Made by a program: the position numbers and the translations under genes | The notes under the pieces: model-generated | Told to the model about the DNA's origin: nothing | Databases searched by the model: none | Seen by the model: the letters and a program-made list of their open reading frames with translations, nothing else | Shown here: positions 34,021-45,555 of the stretch, in pieces | Layout: every line of letters starts with the position of its first letter | How positions within the stretch are numbered: the first letter of the stretch is position 1 | Source: Symbiodinium natans | Taxonomy: Eukaryota; Sar; Dinophyceae; Suessiales; Symbiodiniaceae | Assembly: GCA_905221605.1 (NCBI GenBank) | Contig: CAJNDS010002377.1 | Coordinates: 396,881-460,880, forward strand | Direction of reading: 5' to 3' | DNA length: 64,000 bases

Positions 34021-37000
34021 TTACTGATAGCTGAAGTCTGCCAAGGTTCTCTGCCTCCAGGTGCGCCAGGCGTGAATGAATCTCTTGGCTTCTTTGCAAT
34101 CCGAGAATAGCCAGAGCATGTGCGGGAACCTGCAGGTCAACACTGGAGCCGTCGCGAGTCTGAAAGAAGAAAGAACTCTGCTGGGGGCGGGGGGATACCT
34201 TGTGGAGGGGGGTGGGGGGGACTGGGCAACACTGCACTTCTTTTAAAAACGCTACCCAGCACATAGGAAAAAAACCATATGTGGACATACGTGATATTGT
34301 CCTTACAAATAGGGGTACCCCTTTATACCCCTCCCCCCAACAAGGGTAGCTACCCTGACCCCCCCCCAATATTATAAGGTGCTGGGGCAGTTTGGGGGAG
34401 GGGGGGGGGCAGCTTGGACGATTCCTTAGCCTGAAAAGGCTCCGAGGCGCGGGTGGCGCAAGCAGCACTTCGGGCTCGGCGAGGCGCGCCAGGGGCAATG
34501 CTCTGAGCCTGACAGCGTTTAGGGTTTGGGGTTCGGGTTTGGGGTTTAGGGTTTAGGGTTTGGGGTTTAGGGTTCAGGGTTTAGGGTAGCTAAGGCCACT
34601 GCTTGTTGCTGCTTGTTCAAAACGAAACCGATGCTGGCCATATGCTCAAGTTCACTGTCGAAGCACGGTCCCCAAGAGGGTCAGGAAAAACGGGAAGAGC
34701 AACTCAACGACTTGGAAAACTACATCTTGATGATTTGGGATGTTCCCCCTTCTGCAAACAGTCCTTAATGGGGATTCTACTAGGGGTACTATAATACCTA
34801 TCAAGGACTGTTATTGTAAGGGGGAACATCCCAATTGTTGATTGATGGTTGCTTCATGTTGCTCCATCGGCGGACTTTGGCCAGGGCGAATTGCTCCACC
34901 TGGAATGGTTCGCTCTTTTGTATTGTGTGTGTGTGTGTGTGTGGCGCTTTTTGTGGCGCTTTTTGATTTGTTGGCAGGCAGGTCAGCAACTGAGGAGCCA
35001 GCAGTTCCACGGCAGCCTTGGAGGCCCAAGGCCCACGCAAGCAGAATTGAATTAACATGAATTAACTATGCAAACCCATGTCGCAAAGCACAGTGTCTCG
35101 CAGTGCTGCTAAAGGAGCAGCATCGTGGCGGTTCCCCTCGCCATCGATCAGCCATTCCCGCAGCAGGGCGGCGGCTGCCTCCACCTTGGCATCGCTCAGC
35201 TCGTCCCAGGCCACCAGATTCCAAGCCTCCTGGGCTCTCAGCCAACGATCGCCTCAGATCTAAAGGGGCGAGAGACAGAACTAAAGCAATCCTTCTGACC
35301 TGAGAGTCAAACCTACTTGCGTTACGCGCAGTATCGCTTAGTGCGAGTTGCCATCCGATCTTCGCAGCTCCTGCGCAAGATGCAAAAGAAAGCCTAAACC
35401 GCAATGCTCTTTGTCCTTTCAAATGAGTCGGACTCATGCCTCCAGCACGCGTTGTGCGGCCAGCTCGACGGCAGGACCCTTGCGGGGCAGTTGCGAGAGG
35501 AGCTTGAGCGGGAAGCGCACGCCAGGAAGGCCTCCCGTCGGCCTCCGCAAAGCAGAAGAAAGCAAAAAACATGGATTGCTAGAAAGCGACGTTCTGAGTT
35601 TAGTGGCTGCTATGAGTCACTGATAGTGTCGGCCTGACAGTCACACCCTCTGCGCCTGAAAAGAAAGCGGAAAAGCAACTTCTCGCACTGGTAGCTCTCG
35701 CCAAGCTCTCCCAAGAGGCCTGCGGCGCAAACAGTGGGGCTGCTATTTCGGGGAGGAACTCTCACAAACTTATGGGTGCCAACCAACAAAGCTCGTTGTG
35801 CATATCTGGCGCCATGTTTCTAAGGGTAGTTACATGGTCCCTGAATGTGGCCCCTTACCTTTGTTTGAAGAGTTCTGAAGTAAGGGCCGTTGGGTTTAGG
35901 GTTTAGGGTTTAGGGTTTAGGGTTAAGGGTTAAGGGTTTAGGGTTTAGGGTATTTCGCCTAGATCTCCCAGAGCTCGCTTGGCGGCCCAGGCGAAGGCCG
36001 CCCGAAGCTCCGGCACCGCCAGGTCGGCGGCCCGCGTTGAGGCCTCTTCAGGGTTTACGGTTTAGAGTTTAGGGTTTTTTTAGAGTTTAGGGTTTAGAGT
36101 TTAGGGTTCTTTTAGGGGTTAGGGTTTAGGGTTTAGGGTTTACGGTTTAAGGGTTTAGGGTTTGGGCCTCTTTCAGTTCCTCCGACGGCTCCGAAAGCGC
36201 CACAAAGGACCGCAGACCTCCAACACACAAACATTGGGATGTGCCCCTTATAACAATCCTGAAAAGGGATTCTGGTACCCCCCCCATAATCACTATTGAG
36301 GACTGTTAATATAAGGGGTAACATCCCAACATATCCCAACACAAACGCATCATTATGGCTTGTATACACTCATAAGAGTCGTGGAGATCAGCTCTCATAA
36401 GCTTGAATCGAAATGCCACTTTCCATCCGGTCCTTTCATCTCTTTCCGTGCTCTTCAAGGCACTCTTGTATGAATGTACATAACTTAGCTCCACCGAGCG
36501 GCCCGCGCGGTTCCGCACGAAGCCGTCGAAGATCGTCGCCGCCGCGTCGCCCTCCACATTCCAGGAAGAAAGAACCCGCGAGAGGATCACCGCCGCGGCC
36601 GCGCTGGGAATGGACCTGAGAATGCTTTATAAAGCTATAAAATGCGATCTCTCACATATAAGACCGAGCGCAGAGGCACGCGCGGGTTTACAGCTCTCAG
36701 CCTCCGGCGGCCTCGCCAAGGTGTCCAGGAGCAGCGCAGGCGCGGAGTCTGCGTCCGAGAAGAGGCTGAGACAGGCAGCATCACAGGCATCCACGGGATC
36801 TGCTTCGCCCGCGAGGCCGCGTTCGAAGATCTGCAGGGCCATGGAGGCCACGTTCTCGGCGCCTTCCTCTTGGGCCGCCGCGTGCGCGAGGCGCGCGAGG
36901 CGGAAGGCCAAAGGCCTCCCGATCGGCTTCCCGGCGTCCACGTGGCGCAGGAGGCGCCTCAAGTCCACCAGCTCCGCGCCGAAGTGGGCCTCGTGCCTCT

Positions 37001-37851
37001 GAAAGAGCTCCACGGCGAAGGAGTGTGGGGAAGAGTTGTCGGCTCCAGCTCCGACCATGAAGGTCTTCACCGTCTTGAGGTGGCTAACCAGGGTCTCGGG
37101 TGCGGATTCGAAGAGCTCCAGGGCTGCCAGCCCCACCGCCGGCGTCTCCGTCAGCTCCGTCATCAGGCGGAGCTGGTGTTTGGGTAAGGCTCGCAGCGCA
37201 GTCTGCATCTCACTGACCACCTCTTCTTGCCTGAAGTGCCCTGCTGCTACCGCGAGCTTCGCAGCGAGCTCAAGCTCAGAGCTTTGCCCAGCAGCAAGCC
37301 GGAAAGATCTGGCAGCCACCAGGAGCAAGGCCAAGGAATCCAGGTAGACGGCGGCGTCGAAGACCAAGCAGAAGTCTTGCCAGGTGCTCAGAGGCCAAGG
37401 GGGCCCAACGCCTCCCGAGCAGGGGCATTGGCGCTTTGTTTAACAGTCTCGTGGCCTCTATGGGGCCTATAGTATATATATATATATATATACTGAATAT
37501 ACTGCGCAATATTCTGCATCCTTCTACGTACAAGTGAAAAAGTATATAGCAACCCTTGAGAAGACCATAAATTGAACGCGCTCCAAAGATGGGGAGGCCT
37601 CTTGGACACGCGAACCAGCTCATCGCCAGGCTGAATGCAGGGCGGTCCCCGGGGAAGTCCTGGAACCGATAGACCCTGGAGCCCTCCTTTCCCTCCCCGA
37701 GACCATCCGACCACTCGTGTCGCATTGCGGCTGCGAAGTAGCCAGAGTTGGCTTGCAGGAACTGGCCCTGGCAATCGAAGGCTAAGTCGCCAAACGCCAC
37801 CACCACGTCACAATCTCTTTGCACCTCCCTCTCTGGTGCGACGTACAAGTC
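34021..37851 (-). CDS. BTB/POZ-domain protein, eight exons, 528 aa visible, first exon missing
   Basis: Exons (minus): 37851-37616, 37386-36712, 36615-36480, 36043-35959, 35531-35440, 35229-35076, 34500-34431, 34159-34021. Lengths sum to 1587 nt (529 codons with TAA), and every junction agrees in phase. Donors are GT, GC, GT, GC, GC, GT, GC; five of the seven internal acceptors plus the first are AG followed by G or C. The BTB fold starts near residue 12 (CDVVVAFGDLAFDCQGQFLQ, then SGYFAAAM and the strand VYRFQDFP). After it come BACK-like helices (YLDSLALLLVAARSFRLA and LFQRHEAHFGAEL). The C-terminus is aromatic and basic (FIHAWRTWRQRTLADFSYQ). BTB proteins commonly dimerise or act as cullin-3 adaptors; the role here is unknown. 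The start ATG lies upstream. Confidence 0.8.
34517..34587. repeat. telomere-like tract in intron 6 of the BTB gene
   Basis: TTTAGGG units mixed with TTTGGGG and TTCGGG variants, 17 bases upstream (coding sense) of the exon starting at 34500. Confidence 0.9.
34735..34834. mobile_element. 100-bp MITE-like element with 33-bp terminal inverted repeats (copy A)
   Basis: The left end TTGGGATGTTCCCCCTTCTG continues to ACAGTCCTTA. The right end is its near-exact reverse complement (AAGGACTGTTATTGTAAGGG, then GGAACATCCCAA). The middle has GGGGATTCTACTAGGGGTAC. It lies inside intron 6 of the BTB gene. It resembles copy B at 36234-36329. Confidence 0.75.
35891..35951. repeat. telomere-like tract at the 5' end of BTB intron 4
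   Basis: TTTAGGG repeated, starting seven bases inside the intron after the GC donor (35958-35957) of the 35959-36043 exon. Confidence 0.9.
36051..36174. repeat. telomere-like tract at the 3' end of BTB intron 3
   Basis: TTTAGGG with variants TTTAGAG, TTTACGG and TTTTAGGG. It runs to within about eight bases of the AG/G acceptor of the 36043-35959 exon, so that 85-nt exon is bracketed by telomere-like DNA on both sides. Confidence 0.9.
36234..36329. mobile_element. 96-bp MITE-like element (copy B)
   Basis: Left TTGGGATGTGCCCCTTATAA and right GTTAATATAAGGGGTAACAT, then CCCAA, are inverted repeats related to copy A; the middle GGGATTCTGGTACCCCCCCC also matches. It lies in intron 3 of the BTB gene. 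Confidence 0.75.
37471..37494. repeat. (TA)n tract in BTB intron 1
   Basis: A TATATA run between the first two visible BTB exons. Confidence 0.85.
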
Positions 37852-37899
37852 CTGAGATCCAGGCGGAGACACCTTTTTTGTAGAGAACGCCACAAGTCA

Positions 37900-39940
37900 G
37901 TGGTCGTACCGTTCCTGCATAATGTGGAGAACCCACTACTGGTATGCTGTAGGCGCAGTGCGGACTACAAAACTCTGACAAGGACTGAACAATATTCTTG
38001 AGCCGAGTCGCAGCCCCGCGGTCGAAAAGCCCATGGCTCCGTCCTGGCTCAAAGGAGTTCTGATTTTTTCAGTTTTTCCATGTGTGGGAGCCCTTTTTCT
38101 AAACTCCCAAATTAAATAGTAGGATCCCCTCATTATCAGAAACCAGTACGGCACCCCTGTTATCGTAAACCACCATTTAGTCATAGTCCCCCTCCCCAAC
38201 ACCCCGACTGCACTCCTTCCAGCAACTCCTCGCGGCGAGACTTCCTGGGGCCATAAGTTCAGAAGGTTCAGAATCTTGCGGGGGATCTTCCGTGTTTTCC
38301 ATTTGCTCCTTAGCTCTTTTCTTTCTTTCTTTCTGCGCACCTAACCCCCCCTCGATTGAGGAGGGCCTCCTTGGCTCTCTCTCTCTCTCTCTCTCTTGCA
38401 AACTCCTCGCCTGAAGGTGGCCTGGCCCCTCCGGACGACGAAGCCGCTGAAGCCGAGACCTCAGAACACCGAAGCACAGTCCCCCCCCCCAAGGCAGCCC
38501 CAAGGCACCGAAACCCTCCACTTCCAGTGCTCCCCCGCGAAGTTTTTTCTCCAAGGCTCAGAGGCACTCCTCCTTGCACTGGTTCACCTCTTCCTGAGGG
38601 GGAGAGGGGACGGGGGGGGGATCTGAGGCTTCACAGCGCAAATGCCCCTTTTTCGGGGCCCCAGTGCCACCGCACAGAGTCACAGAATCAGAGAACAAAA
38701 AAAAGGCCAAAAGCACACTTGGGTGCCCCTATCTCTGCCTTCTGCCTTCGAGTCTCTTCGGTTTTCGCAGGAAGGCCGTAGCCCGCGAGCTCGGGGCCGA
38801 CGTCCGAGTGGGGAAAGAAGTCCCAGGCCATGGGCCAAGCGCATCCCCGCGTGTCACAGCTTCAGCTGACGCGACGAATGCTTTTTGTTGGGACAAGAGC
38901 CCTCTTAGAGACATGGAGAGATGTAGAATGTCTGCACCTCTTCCCAAAAACAAACAGGTGATCCAGTGAAGTAGAAAGAGTGTCCGTGCAAAGATTCCAC
39001 TTGCAACGGAACATATGACTACAATGATAACAGGAATAAGTCATGGAGCAGCGCGCTTCCTCATGCTTCTAGGCGTGCGGGCGCGGCACGAACATGTTCA
39101 GCGGATCCAAGCTCTCACAAACGTATCCCCCTGAGAACATGCAACCACATCATGTGCGCAACACCTCTTCCGACATTGCGGGCGACCTCAAACTGCACTT
39201 TTTGGCACGGTCGAGAACGCGCATCTGCAAACCAGGTCTCCTACAAATCGGCCGCGAGATAACTTGAGACGTCCTAAGGAAATGGCCTACAAAGCGCAAG
39301 CCGACACTGAAGCTCTTGCGAGGCAGCCGAGGTGGGAACCTGAGGCGAGGGTGTCTGAGGAAGCGTCGCCACGTAAACCCGACGTAGGGCCTCGCGCAGA
39401 AATACACCTGCGGAACCTTGCTGACGTGAAGGGCCTCTGAAAAAAATGCATGTAGTACATTGTACAGGCTAGCCACCTCATGCGCAGCTCAATCGGAAGG
39501 GGGTGGATTGGATGGTAGCTTTTGAGAAGCCTGAGTCAACTTGCGGGAACTGGCCTGCAGAGATCTGACGGCCTCATGTAGCAACCAGGTGCAACTCGTT
39601 CACATCCATTTTTTCAGTGGCGGTTGGAGGTAAGTCATGGAATCCACAAATGGCTCAGTACCCAGTAACAACAAAAAATGCCGTGAGATAAACTGCGTCA
39701 CTGGAGACAAACCTGGATACAATTGCAACTATGGAGACGTCGTTATGTGGAGTCGATGACGGAGTTGAGACCCCAAAGCTAGGGGCTCTTCAGCCACCCA
39801 GCTTACTCAAAGCGGCCGCCACTCGGCAAAACAGACTCGGATTAGGCCTGTACAGTACAGTGGACGCTGCGGAACACAGCTGCGCCAAACGCGCTTTGAA
39901 AGCCTTCAAAGGCTTCAAGCTGCATCCTACAAAAGTCCAT
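37900..39940. other. no firmly supported gene; should hold the BTB first exon
   Basis: The start exon of the BTB gene is expected here, but I could not identify it. A stretch at about 38771-38858 on plus follows a good CAG/G acceptor and reads KAVARELGADVRVGKEVPGH, and a plus frame ending at 39437 is also exon-like. Both are isolated. A (TC)n run lies at 38376-38397. A short ATAGTAGGATCCCC element piece lies at 38116-38129. Confidence 0.35.
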
Positions 39941-39951
39941 GTGTGCGGGTA

Positions 39952-40935
39952 TCACTGCATCTTGCCGCGATGATTTTCACAGCTTGTTCGAAGCGTCCGG
40001 ACACTCCGAAACTCGGCCTCACCTAAGGAGAGGCCGACATGCTCTTGAGGATTGTAGTAGGTGCCACCGATCCGGTCCCACCAGTCAACCATGGCCCCGT
40101 AGTTGGCATGGAAGAAAGCATGGTGGTTATCATGAAAAGTCACAGGGGCTTGCCAGAAGAGCCATGCGAGCCAGCCTGACGTATGCAGCTCGAGACCGGA
40201 GTGATCAATGGCATTGCACACAAAAATCCAGGCGAGCAAGAAACAGGCAGAGCAGACGCTGAGGGGCAGCGCCGCCAGCACAGACAATGTGCACACCGTC
40301 AGGGCTAAGAATTCGACTGGATGAAGCGCGGAGACCACGAAAGCGTTGGGGCTCTTCCACAGATGGTGAGCCTTGTGGACATGCCGGTACCACCATGGAC
40401 GGTGCAGCATGCGGTGAACCAAGTATGCTGAGATGTCCACGAAGATGTAGGCACACAATAGGTACGGGGCATCAGACATGCGTGGAAAGCCCCAGTAAAG
40501 GTTTGTCCACCCTTGGATTGCATAGTATGGATACGCGGACACAGCAGAAACTGAAAGTATGCTCTTGCAGCTGAAAACAATAGCACGTCGCGTCTCCAAG
40601 CTTGTCATTGCCTTGTTTTGGATACTCAGCCTGCGGCCTTCTTCAGGAAATCTGTAAGTGTAGGTGTAGAAAATCCCTCCGCAGACAGAGAAGTACATGA
40701 GAAAGTACATCATTGGAGCCAAGAAGAACAGAAGTAGACGGGTCGCCCAGGGCGCAACTGGGCAGGGCGCCTGGCTGACAAGACCTGCCATGGGAAGAAC
40801 CACTGACAAATAGACTTCAGTGACAAAGGCTGCGATCGACATCTCTGTCAGCATCAAAACGTCCTGCCAGTGGAAATGCTCTCCATCATCCAGGTATCGG
40901 CGCACATTGCAATCCAGCAAAGATGCCACCTTCAT
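39952..40935 (-). CDS. sterol desaturase / fatty acid hydroxylase family protein, 327 aa, single exon
   Basis: Membrane-bound di-iron oxygenase of the fatty-acid-hydroxylase superfamily. Its usual site is the ER and its substrates are sterols or lipid acyl/alkyl chains; which one applies here cannot be told. The histidine boxes are HRMLH (174-178), HKAHH (187-191) and HDNHH (268-272), with HPVE (205-208) and DHSG (244-247) between, and FHANYG just after the third box. Hydrophobic helices lie before the first box (about 35-55, 64-95 and 118-142) and between the second and third boxes (about 207-243). I start at the ATG at 40935; the open frame continues upstream only to a TTG through low-complexity Ser/Arg sequence that looks like 5' UTR. 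No intron, unlike its neighbours. Confidence 0.85.
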   Translation of the reverse strand: MKVASLLDCNVRRYLDDGEHFHWQDVLMLTEMSIAAFVTEVYLSVVLPMAGLVSQAPCPVAPWATRLLLFFLAPMMYFLMYFSVCGGIFYTYTYRFPEEGRRLSIQNKAMTSLETRRAIVFSCKSILSVSAVSAYPYYAIQGWTNLYWGFPRMSDAPYLLCAYIFVDISAYLVHRMLHRPWWYRHVHKAHHLWKSPNAFVVSALHPVEFLALTVCTLSVLAALPLSVCSACFLLAWIFVCNAIDHSGLELHTSGWLAWLFWQAPVTFHDNHHAFFHANYGAMVDWWDRIGGTYYNPQEHVGLSLGEAEFRSVRTLRTSCENHRGKMQ

Positions 40936-40999
40936 TGCGCTGCGGGGCACGGCCGGGCTCGAGCCACGAGATCCGCAAGCGCAAGACCCCCTTGACAAG

Positions 41000-42100
41000 C
41001 TTCTATCACTTCCACGAGATCGATGTTCAACTTGATTTTCAACCACCTTCCAGTAACAACGCAAGATCTACTACAGGTGTGGTTTGATCCACAGGAGTTT
41101 GTGCACAGACGCCCCAAAACTCATTTCAGAAAACTCTAGTGTCTTTTGCAACCCTACATTCCTTAGTTAAGCGCGACGACAACCGCCATGGGCTCCCAGT
41201 CGCGAACCCCCCAAACTATGATGCTGCCAAACCTTGATAGCGTTCAAGTACAAAAAACTCTACTCTCCCTAATCCCACCAAGCCCGTGGAAATAACTTTG
41301 GTGATGCTGATTGCTGTATCTCTGAAACAGGCCTGCAACTGAAGCAGGGGCCAGGTCAGCTGCAGAAACGTCGATGCCATGGACGCCATGAGCTTGGGCA
41401 GCTTCAACCCAGGGTTTAGGGACACGCGCTGACTCGAGAACAGCTACCCTAGGGTGGTCTGCTAGATGAAGCTTCTGCCACGGGAGAGCGGGCGGTTCTG
41501 TTCTGCTGACCATCGGATCTCAGGTCATGTTCATGAGTTTCGACTTTGCTTTTGCATGCCCCCCCCCCCCCCCCGCTCGACAAATTGCTTCCAATTTCGA
41601 ATCTTTTGCCGGAAGCGCCCCCCCTGAAACTGGGAACTCTGGCTCTGAGCCAAGAAAGTTCCCCCGGGCTGACGGCATGGAAGAGCTGCTGAGAAAAGAA
41701 CTCAAGACAAAGAGCTGCAGAGAGCTTCGGATGTTTTCGACCTGCCTCATGATGCTGAATGCAAGATTCAAGTCCCTACAGTCTCGAATCATTTGTAGAG
41801 TCTTCTCAGAGGTAGTACTCAGAAAGATCGACTTCTCCACAAGGGCGTAGCTCTTGGCCTGACATGCAGAGGCTGTCGAAGCCGAGCCTCTCCTTCAGGG
41901 GCACAGCGGCCGCAGTTATTGTTTACTCTGTGCCCGGTGTGTGTTTTATGAGAGAATTGAGAGAACCCTTTGGTCGCATGCCCAGCATGTTTCTTTTGGT
42001 CACTTTGAAGGGGAAGCAAGGGAACAGCAGGGCATAGTGGGGCGTTTGAAGGCGCTTGAGAGCTGGTCGTGCAGGTGAGGGAGGTCAAGCTTTGATTGCT
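41000..42100. other. intergenic; one ambiguous reading frame
   Basis: Between about 41530 and 41850 both strands are open. The plus strand reads MEELLRKELKTKSCRELRMF, and the minus-strand shadow is similarly open. A C run at 41561-41574 inflates the frames. I do not call a gene. Confidence 0.35.
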
Positions 42101-42110
42101 GCTGCAAACA

Positions 42111-43220
42111 TCAACAAGACATCTGCCTGACTTTGGGTACCAGGAGCATGGCTTTCGGGGCTTCTGACGCCAGCGCCTGCTGCGACATGTACTGGGGCAT
42201 CATCAAGACATCCTCATCCTCAAACTGCATCAAACTTGCCGGAGTCGTGGTGTCTGTGGCATCATCCTCGACCGAAGGACATTGGCCTGAACGATTCAAC
42301 ACTGAATGCTCAGCGGCTTCTGCTGTTTTCGATAAAAGGGGTACCTTCTTGAGGTCCTTACTATTATAAGGGGGGATCATAAGGGGGATCCTACTATTCG
42401 GGGGACTATATTCGGGGGCCCCTTATTGTCGTAAACCCCCACATCCCACCTGCCCACTTCCTCTGGCCGCCGAGGTCTTTTGTGATGACGCTCATGAGCG
42501 TGAAGAAGACGAAGCGAACAAGCTTCAGCGCCTGGCTTCCAGCGGGGGGTGGACTGTACTCACTCCACTCTGCCATCTGGGGGTTTAGGGTTCAGGGTTT
42601 TGGGTTGTGTTGCCACCCGACTAGCCACAGCAATCGGGGAAGGTTTGGGGTCTCTCTGGTGCATGTGGGGGAATTCTTTCACCCAAGGCGCTCCAAGGAC
42701 CACATTGATCATGAAATTCAGGAGCTTCTCCATCATCCCCATCACAAAGGACGCGAAGGTGCCGACAACGCCTCATGAGTCGACATCCATGACTAGTGAG
42801 TCTATAGAGGGACTCTATAGGCAATAGCACGCGTTACGAGTCCCTGCCCAAGAGCAGACCAGAAGCTGGACGGAATCACAAGCTAAAGTATAGTAAAGCA
42901 GGCCCATCCAACAGAGGTCCATCCAAGAGTCTTGTGGTTCCTAAAGCAGGCCAGGGGACGTTTGAATGAGCAGAGGTATCCAAGGCCTTTGCGGAGACCT
43001 TTCCGGCCCTCGAAGCACTTCTGCACGCCCTTTGGTAAGCCCTCGGTCCACAACGCAAGCCCCGAGAACTTCTTCGGTGCCTGAGCTTGCGGAACCATGT
43101 TGGTCCTCAGCTCTGTCCAGTTGGGATGCAGATCTACGAAGGTCTTGTAGTCGAAGGCGCTCGTGGTGTTGACATCTGAAGCGTTGAAGTCGCCCTTCTT
43201 GCAGTTGTAGATGCCAACGC
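42111..43220 (-). CDS. 3' exons of an unknown membrane protein
   Basis: Four exon-like segments, 5' to 3'. About 43220-42960 starts after CAG/G (VYGHSVGIYNCKKGDFNASD, then FSGLALWTEGLPKG). About 42790-42620 has a hydrophobic stretch VVGTFASFVMGMMEKLLNFM. About 42560-42460 reads ALKLVRFVFFTLMSVITKDL. 42111 to about 42310 is acidic, then MLLVPKVRQMSC and TGA. The order suggests an extracellular or lumenal domain with two N-glycosylation sites (NAS and NTT/NWT-type), at least two helices, and a cytosolic tail rich in Asp, Glu and Thr. Junction phases are not all settled. It may be the continuation of the gene at 45.6-48.5 kb; I keep them apart. No family recognised. Confidence 0.45.
42340..42445. 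mobile_element. short GGATCC-cored intron element
   Basis: Contains GGGGATCCTACTAT (42384-42397), whose reverse complement ATAGTAGGATCCCC recurs at 38116-38129 and 58463-58476, and ends with CCCCTTATTGTCGTAAAC. It lies between two exon-like segments, that is, in an intron. Confidence 0.5.
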
Positions 43221-43309
43221 TGTGCCCGTAGACCTGCTTGGGCGGGAATGCGACATGCACGCATCACGACACGAAGGTGGCATTTTTTGCGATTCCAAGC
43301 CCGTCCGAG

Positions 43310-43328
43310 TATATATATATATATACTA
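43310..43328. repeat. (TA)n tract
   Basis: Short TATATA run upstream of the 43220-42960 exon. G-rich low-complexity sequence follows at 43690-43840 and another (TA)n at 43879-43902. Confidence 0.8.
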
Positions 43329-44516
43329 GACACACGTGCGTGCTTCGCACGCACTTAGTGTCTGCACCAGCCCACGATGCGGAGTCTAGAGGGGACGGCC
43401 CGGACAGAGGGGGCAGCGGGGCGGGCAGGCTGACGCGGCCACGGGTGGGTCCGGCTGTTTTGGGGTTGGCAGAAGTGGCGCTTTCACGTCTAACGGGCCC
43501 ACGGGGTGAAGGGGGTCGGATGTAAGCTACGGGGTGGGGGGGCGGTTTTTGTGGGGAGGCAGGTCCAGGGTTTGCGTGCTTTGTTGTGTCTGCACCAGCC
43601 ACGATGAGTGGAGGTTTGGGACTTTCGGCTTTAGGGCGTTGACCTCGGGCAGTTGGGATGCCGAAGTGGCGCTTTCACATGGGGTGTTCGGGGGTGCGTG
43701 GGGGGGGGTGGGGGGGGTGGGGGGGGCGGGGGGAGGGTGGGGTGGGGGTGGGGGTGGTGGGGGGGGGGTGGTGGGGGTGGCGGGGGTGGCGGGGGGGGGG
43801 GAGTGAAATGTGTGTTGAGGCGGCCAAAGAGGGGGGGGGCGGGCGGATAACCAACGGCGAGGTGGGGTCTATTTGTTTATATATATATATATATATATAT
43901 AGGTATATATGGGCAAGAGATGTCGTGATCGGCTTTCGCGCCCATGTTGCACTTAACTTAACGAAAGCTGCCCAAGGGGGTCCCGGCCTTCCCATTCTCA
44001 GCGTGCCATCCGACCTTCGCATCTGCCAACTCCTCTGGGCTGCAAGACGTCGAGCCGCAACCTCGGCAGGGTTCCATGGTTGAGGGGGGCTTCCCAAAAT
44101 AGAATTCTTTAACCGTGTTGTCTTGGGGGTTCGCAGAATAAGGTCGGGGGGTACCGAAACACCCCGTGTTTCACCAGGTTTCATACGGCTCCGGCTACGA
44201 TTCAGATCGGGCATGGCAAGTATGTGCCTGGACAGATGCGAGTCTTCGAGCATCGGGACTCTTTGCACTTTCTATGATGCGATGAACCGCTTGCCGCCCT
44301 GACTCTGAGCAATCTGCCCTCAGTTGCCTGAACCCTAAAGCCAAATATATACTACCAGTCATGCCTTCGGACAAAAGAGATCCCAAAACGAATCAGGGTT
44401 TGTTCGCTTTCAGGAAGGCCCGCACCCGAAACAAAAGGAATCCCTAATGTGCCTAAAGTCTGGCTTTTAAGTCCCAGGCCCGTAATCCCCATGCCCAGGG
44501 TCTTCGTCGGCACGCA

Positions 44517-44595
44517 CCTGGGATGCTTTGACGTGTGCAAATGCTCCAAAAAATCCTCAAATGGAAGCTCTCGAAAGCGACCGTCGAACTCATGG
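44517..44595 (-). CDS. possible exon, unknown protein
   Basis: Reads VSCHEFDGRFRELPFEDFLE followed by HLHTSKHP and ends in AG before a GT donor. The composition is protein-like, but the upstream border is unclear. It sits between two better-supported minus-strand gene pieces and may link them. Confidence 0.3.
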
Positions 44596-45367
44596 CAGCT
44601 CACCAATGGCGGATCGCTACGACTTGGGGAGCAGTTCAACAATCCAGCACCTACGTCCTGTGCGCCTCAGCATGAACAGAAAGACTCGGATCTCCCCTCG
44701 CCAACCCTTCCTCCCCACCCCGGGAAAGCCGCCAACCTGTCTTTTGGGGGCAACAACAGCCCGCAAAATCATGCAGGGCATCGGGAAAACAAACGTGACC
44801 TCTTTTGGGGGTGTAAGGGGGCCAGATTCCCTTATTGGGGGCTTGTTAGCTCATTTGGAATTGTTAAGCCCTTAGTTGGAGGATATGAGGCCCTCACACC
44901 CCCTTCCTTCCAGCCCTTGGTTCCTTATGATCCTGGATACCACAGAGACCTTAACCCCTTGCCTTCTCAATGGCTCGCAATTGTTGGAACCCTTGCGCAG
45001 GTGCACGGTTCAGCTTCCAGTGTCCATTAGGCCATTATAGTCATTATAGGCCTCAGACTTCATTTCTGATGATCTTTCGTGGCGGCCTTCCTCCCCTCAC
45101 TTTTTTTGGTTTCCTCGTGGACTCTGCCTCTGCGGCTTTTTTGTTTCTCTCTTTCTCTGGGCTCAGCAGCCTTGGGGAAGCATCCGGTCCCGTTCAGGGA
45201 CACCTTTTTTTCCGGGGACCTGTTGGGGAGACACCCAAAGCGAAGTTCATATGCCCAAAAAACAGGAAACCCACATTCTTCGAAGTCAGCAGGAGATCCC
45301 CCTTTCAAGTCGGGACAGGGTTTGGACCAATGTTGGCTGTGGCTTCTTGCTTCTTGCATCAAGGCAA

Positions 45368-45420
45368 CTTCTCTCCAGGAGCTGGGATGAAGTGGTACTC
45401 GTTGACCATCTCCACCTCCT
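45368..45420 (-). CDS. possible short exon, unknown protein
   Basis: After CATCAG/G the frame reads EVEMVNEYHFIPAPGEKLP and then meets TGA. Either a donor precedes that stop or this is a terminal exon. It lies between the 45.6-48.5 kb gene and the 42-43 kb exons, on the same strand. Confidence 0.3.
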
Positions 45421-45555
45421 GATGCGGGTGTCTGTGGGCGAAACCCACAGCCGCCAAATTTTCAAACCTCGAAGAAGCTAAACCCGGCGCAGGTGCGCGG
45501 AGCGACAGACGAGGCGTGGCTACCAGCCCATGCGCGCAATAACCGAAGACCGGGT

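Noticed and set aside
40936..41064. 43-residue N-terminal extension of the desaturase-family protein
   Set aside because: Starts at TTG and is Ser/Arg-rich; the first ATG at 40935 gives a normal-length family member.
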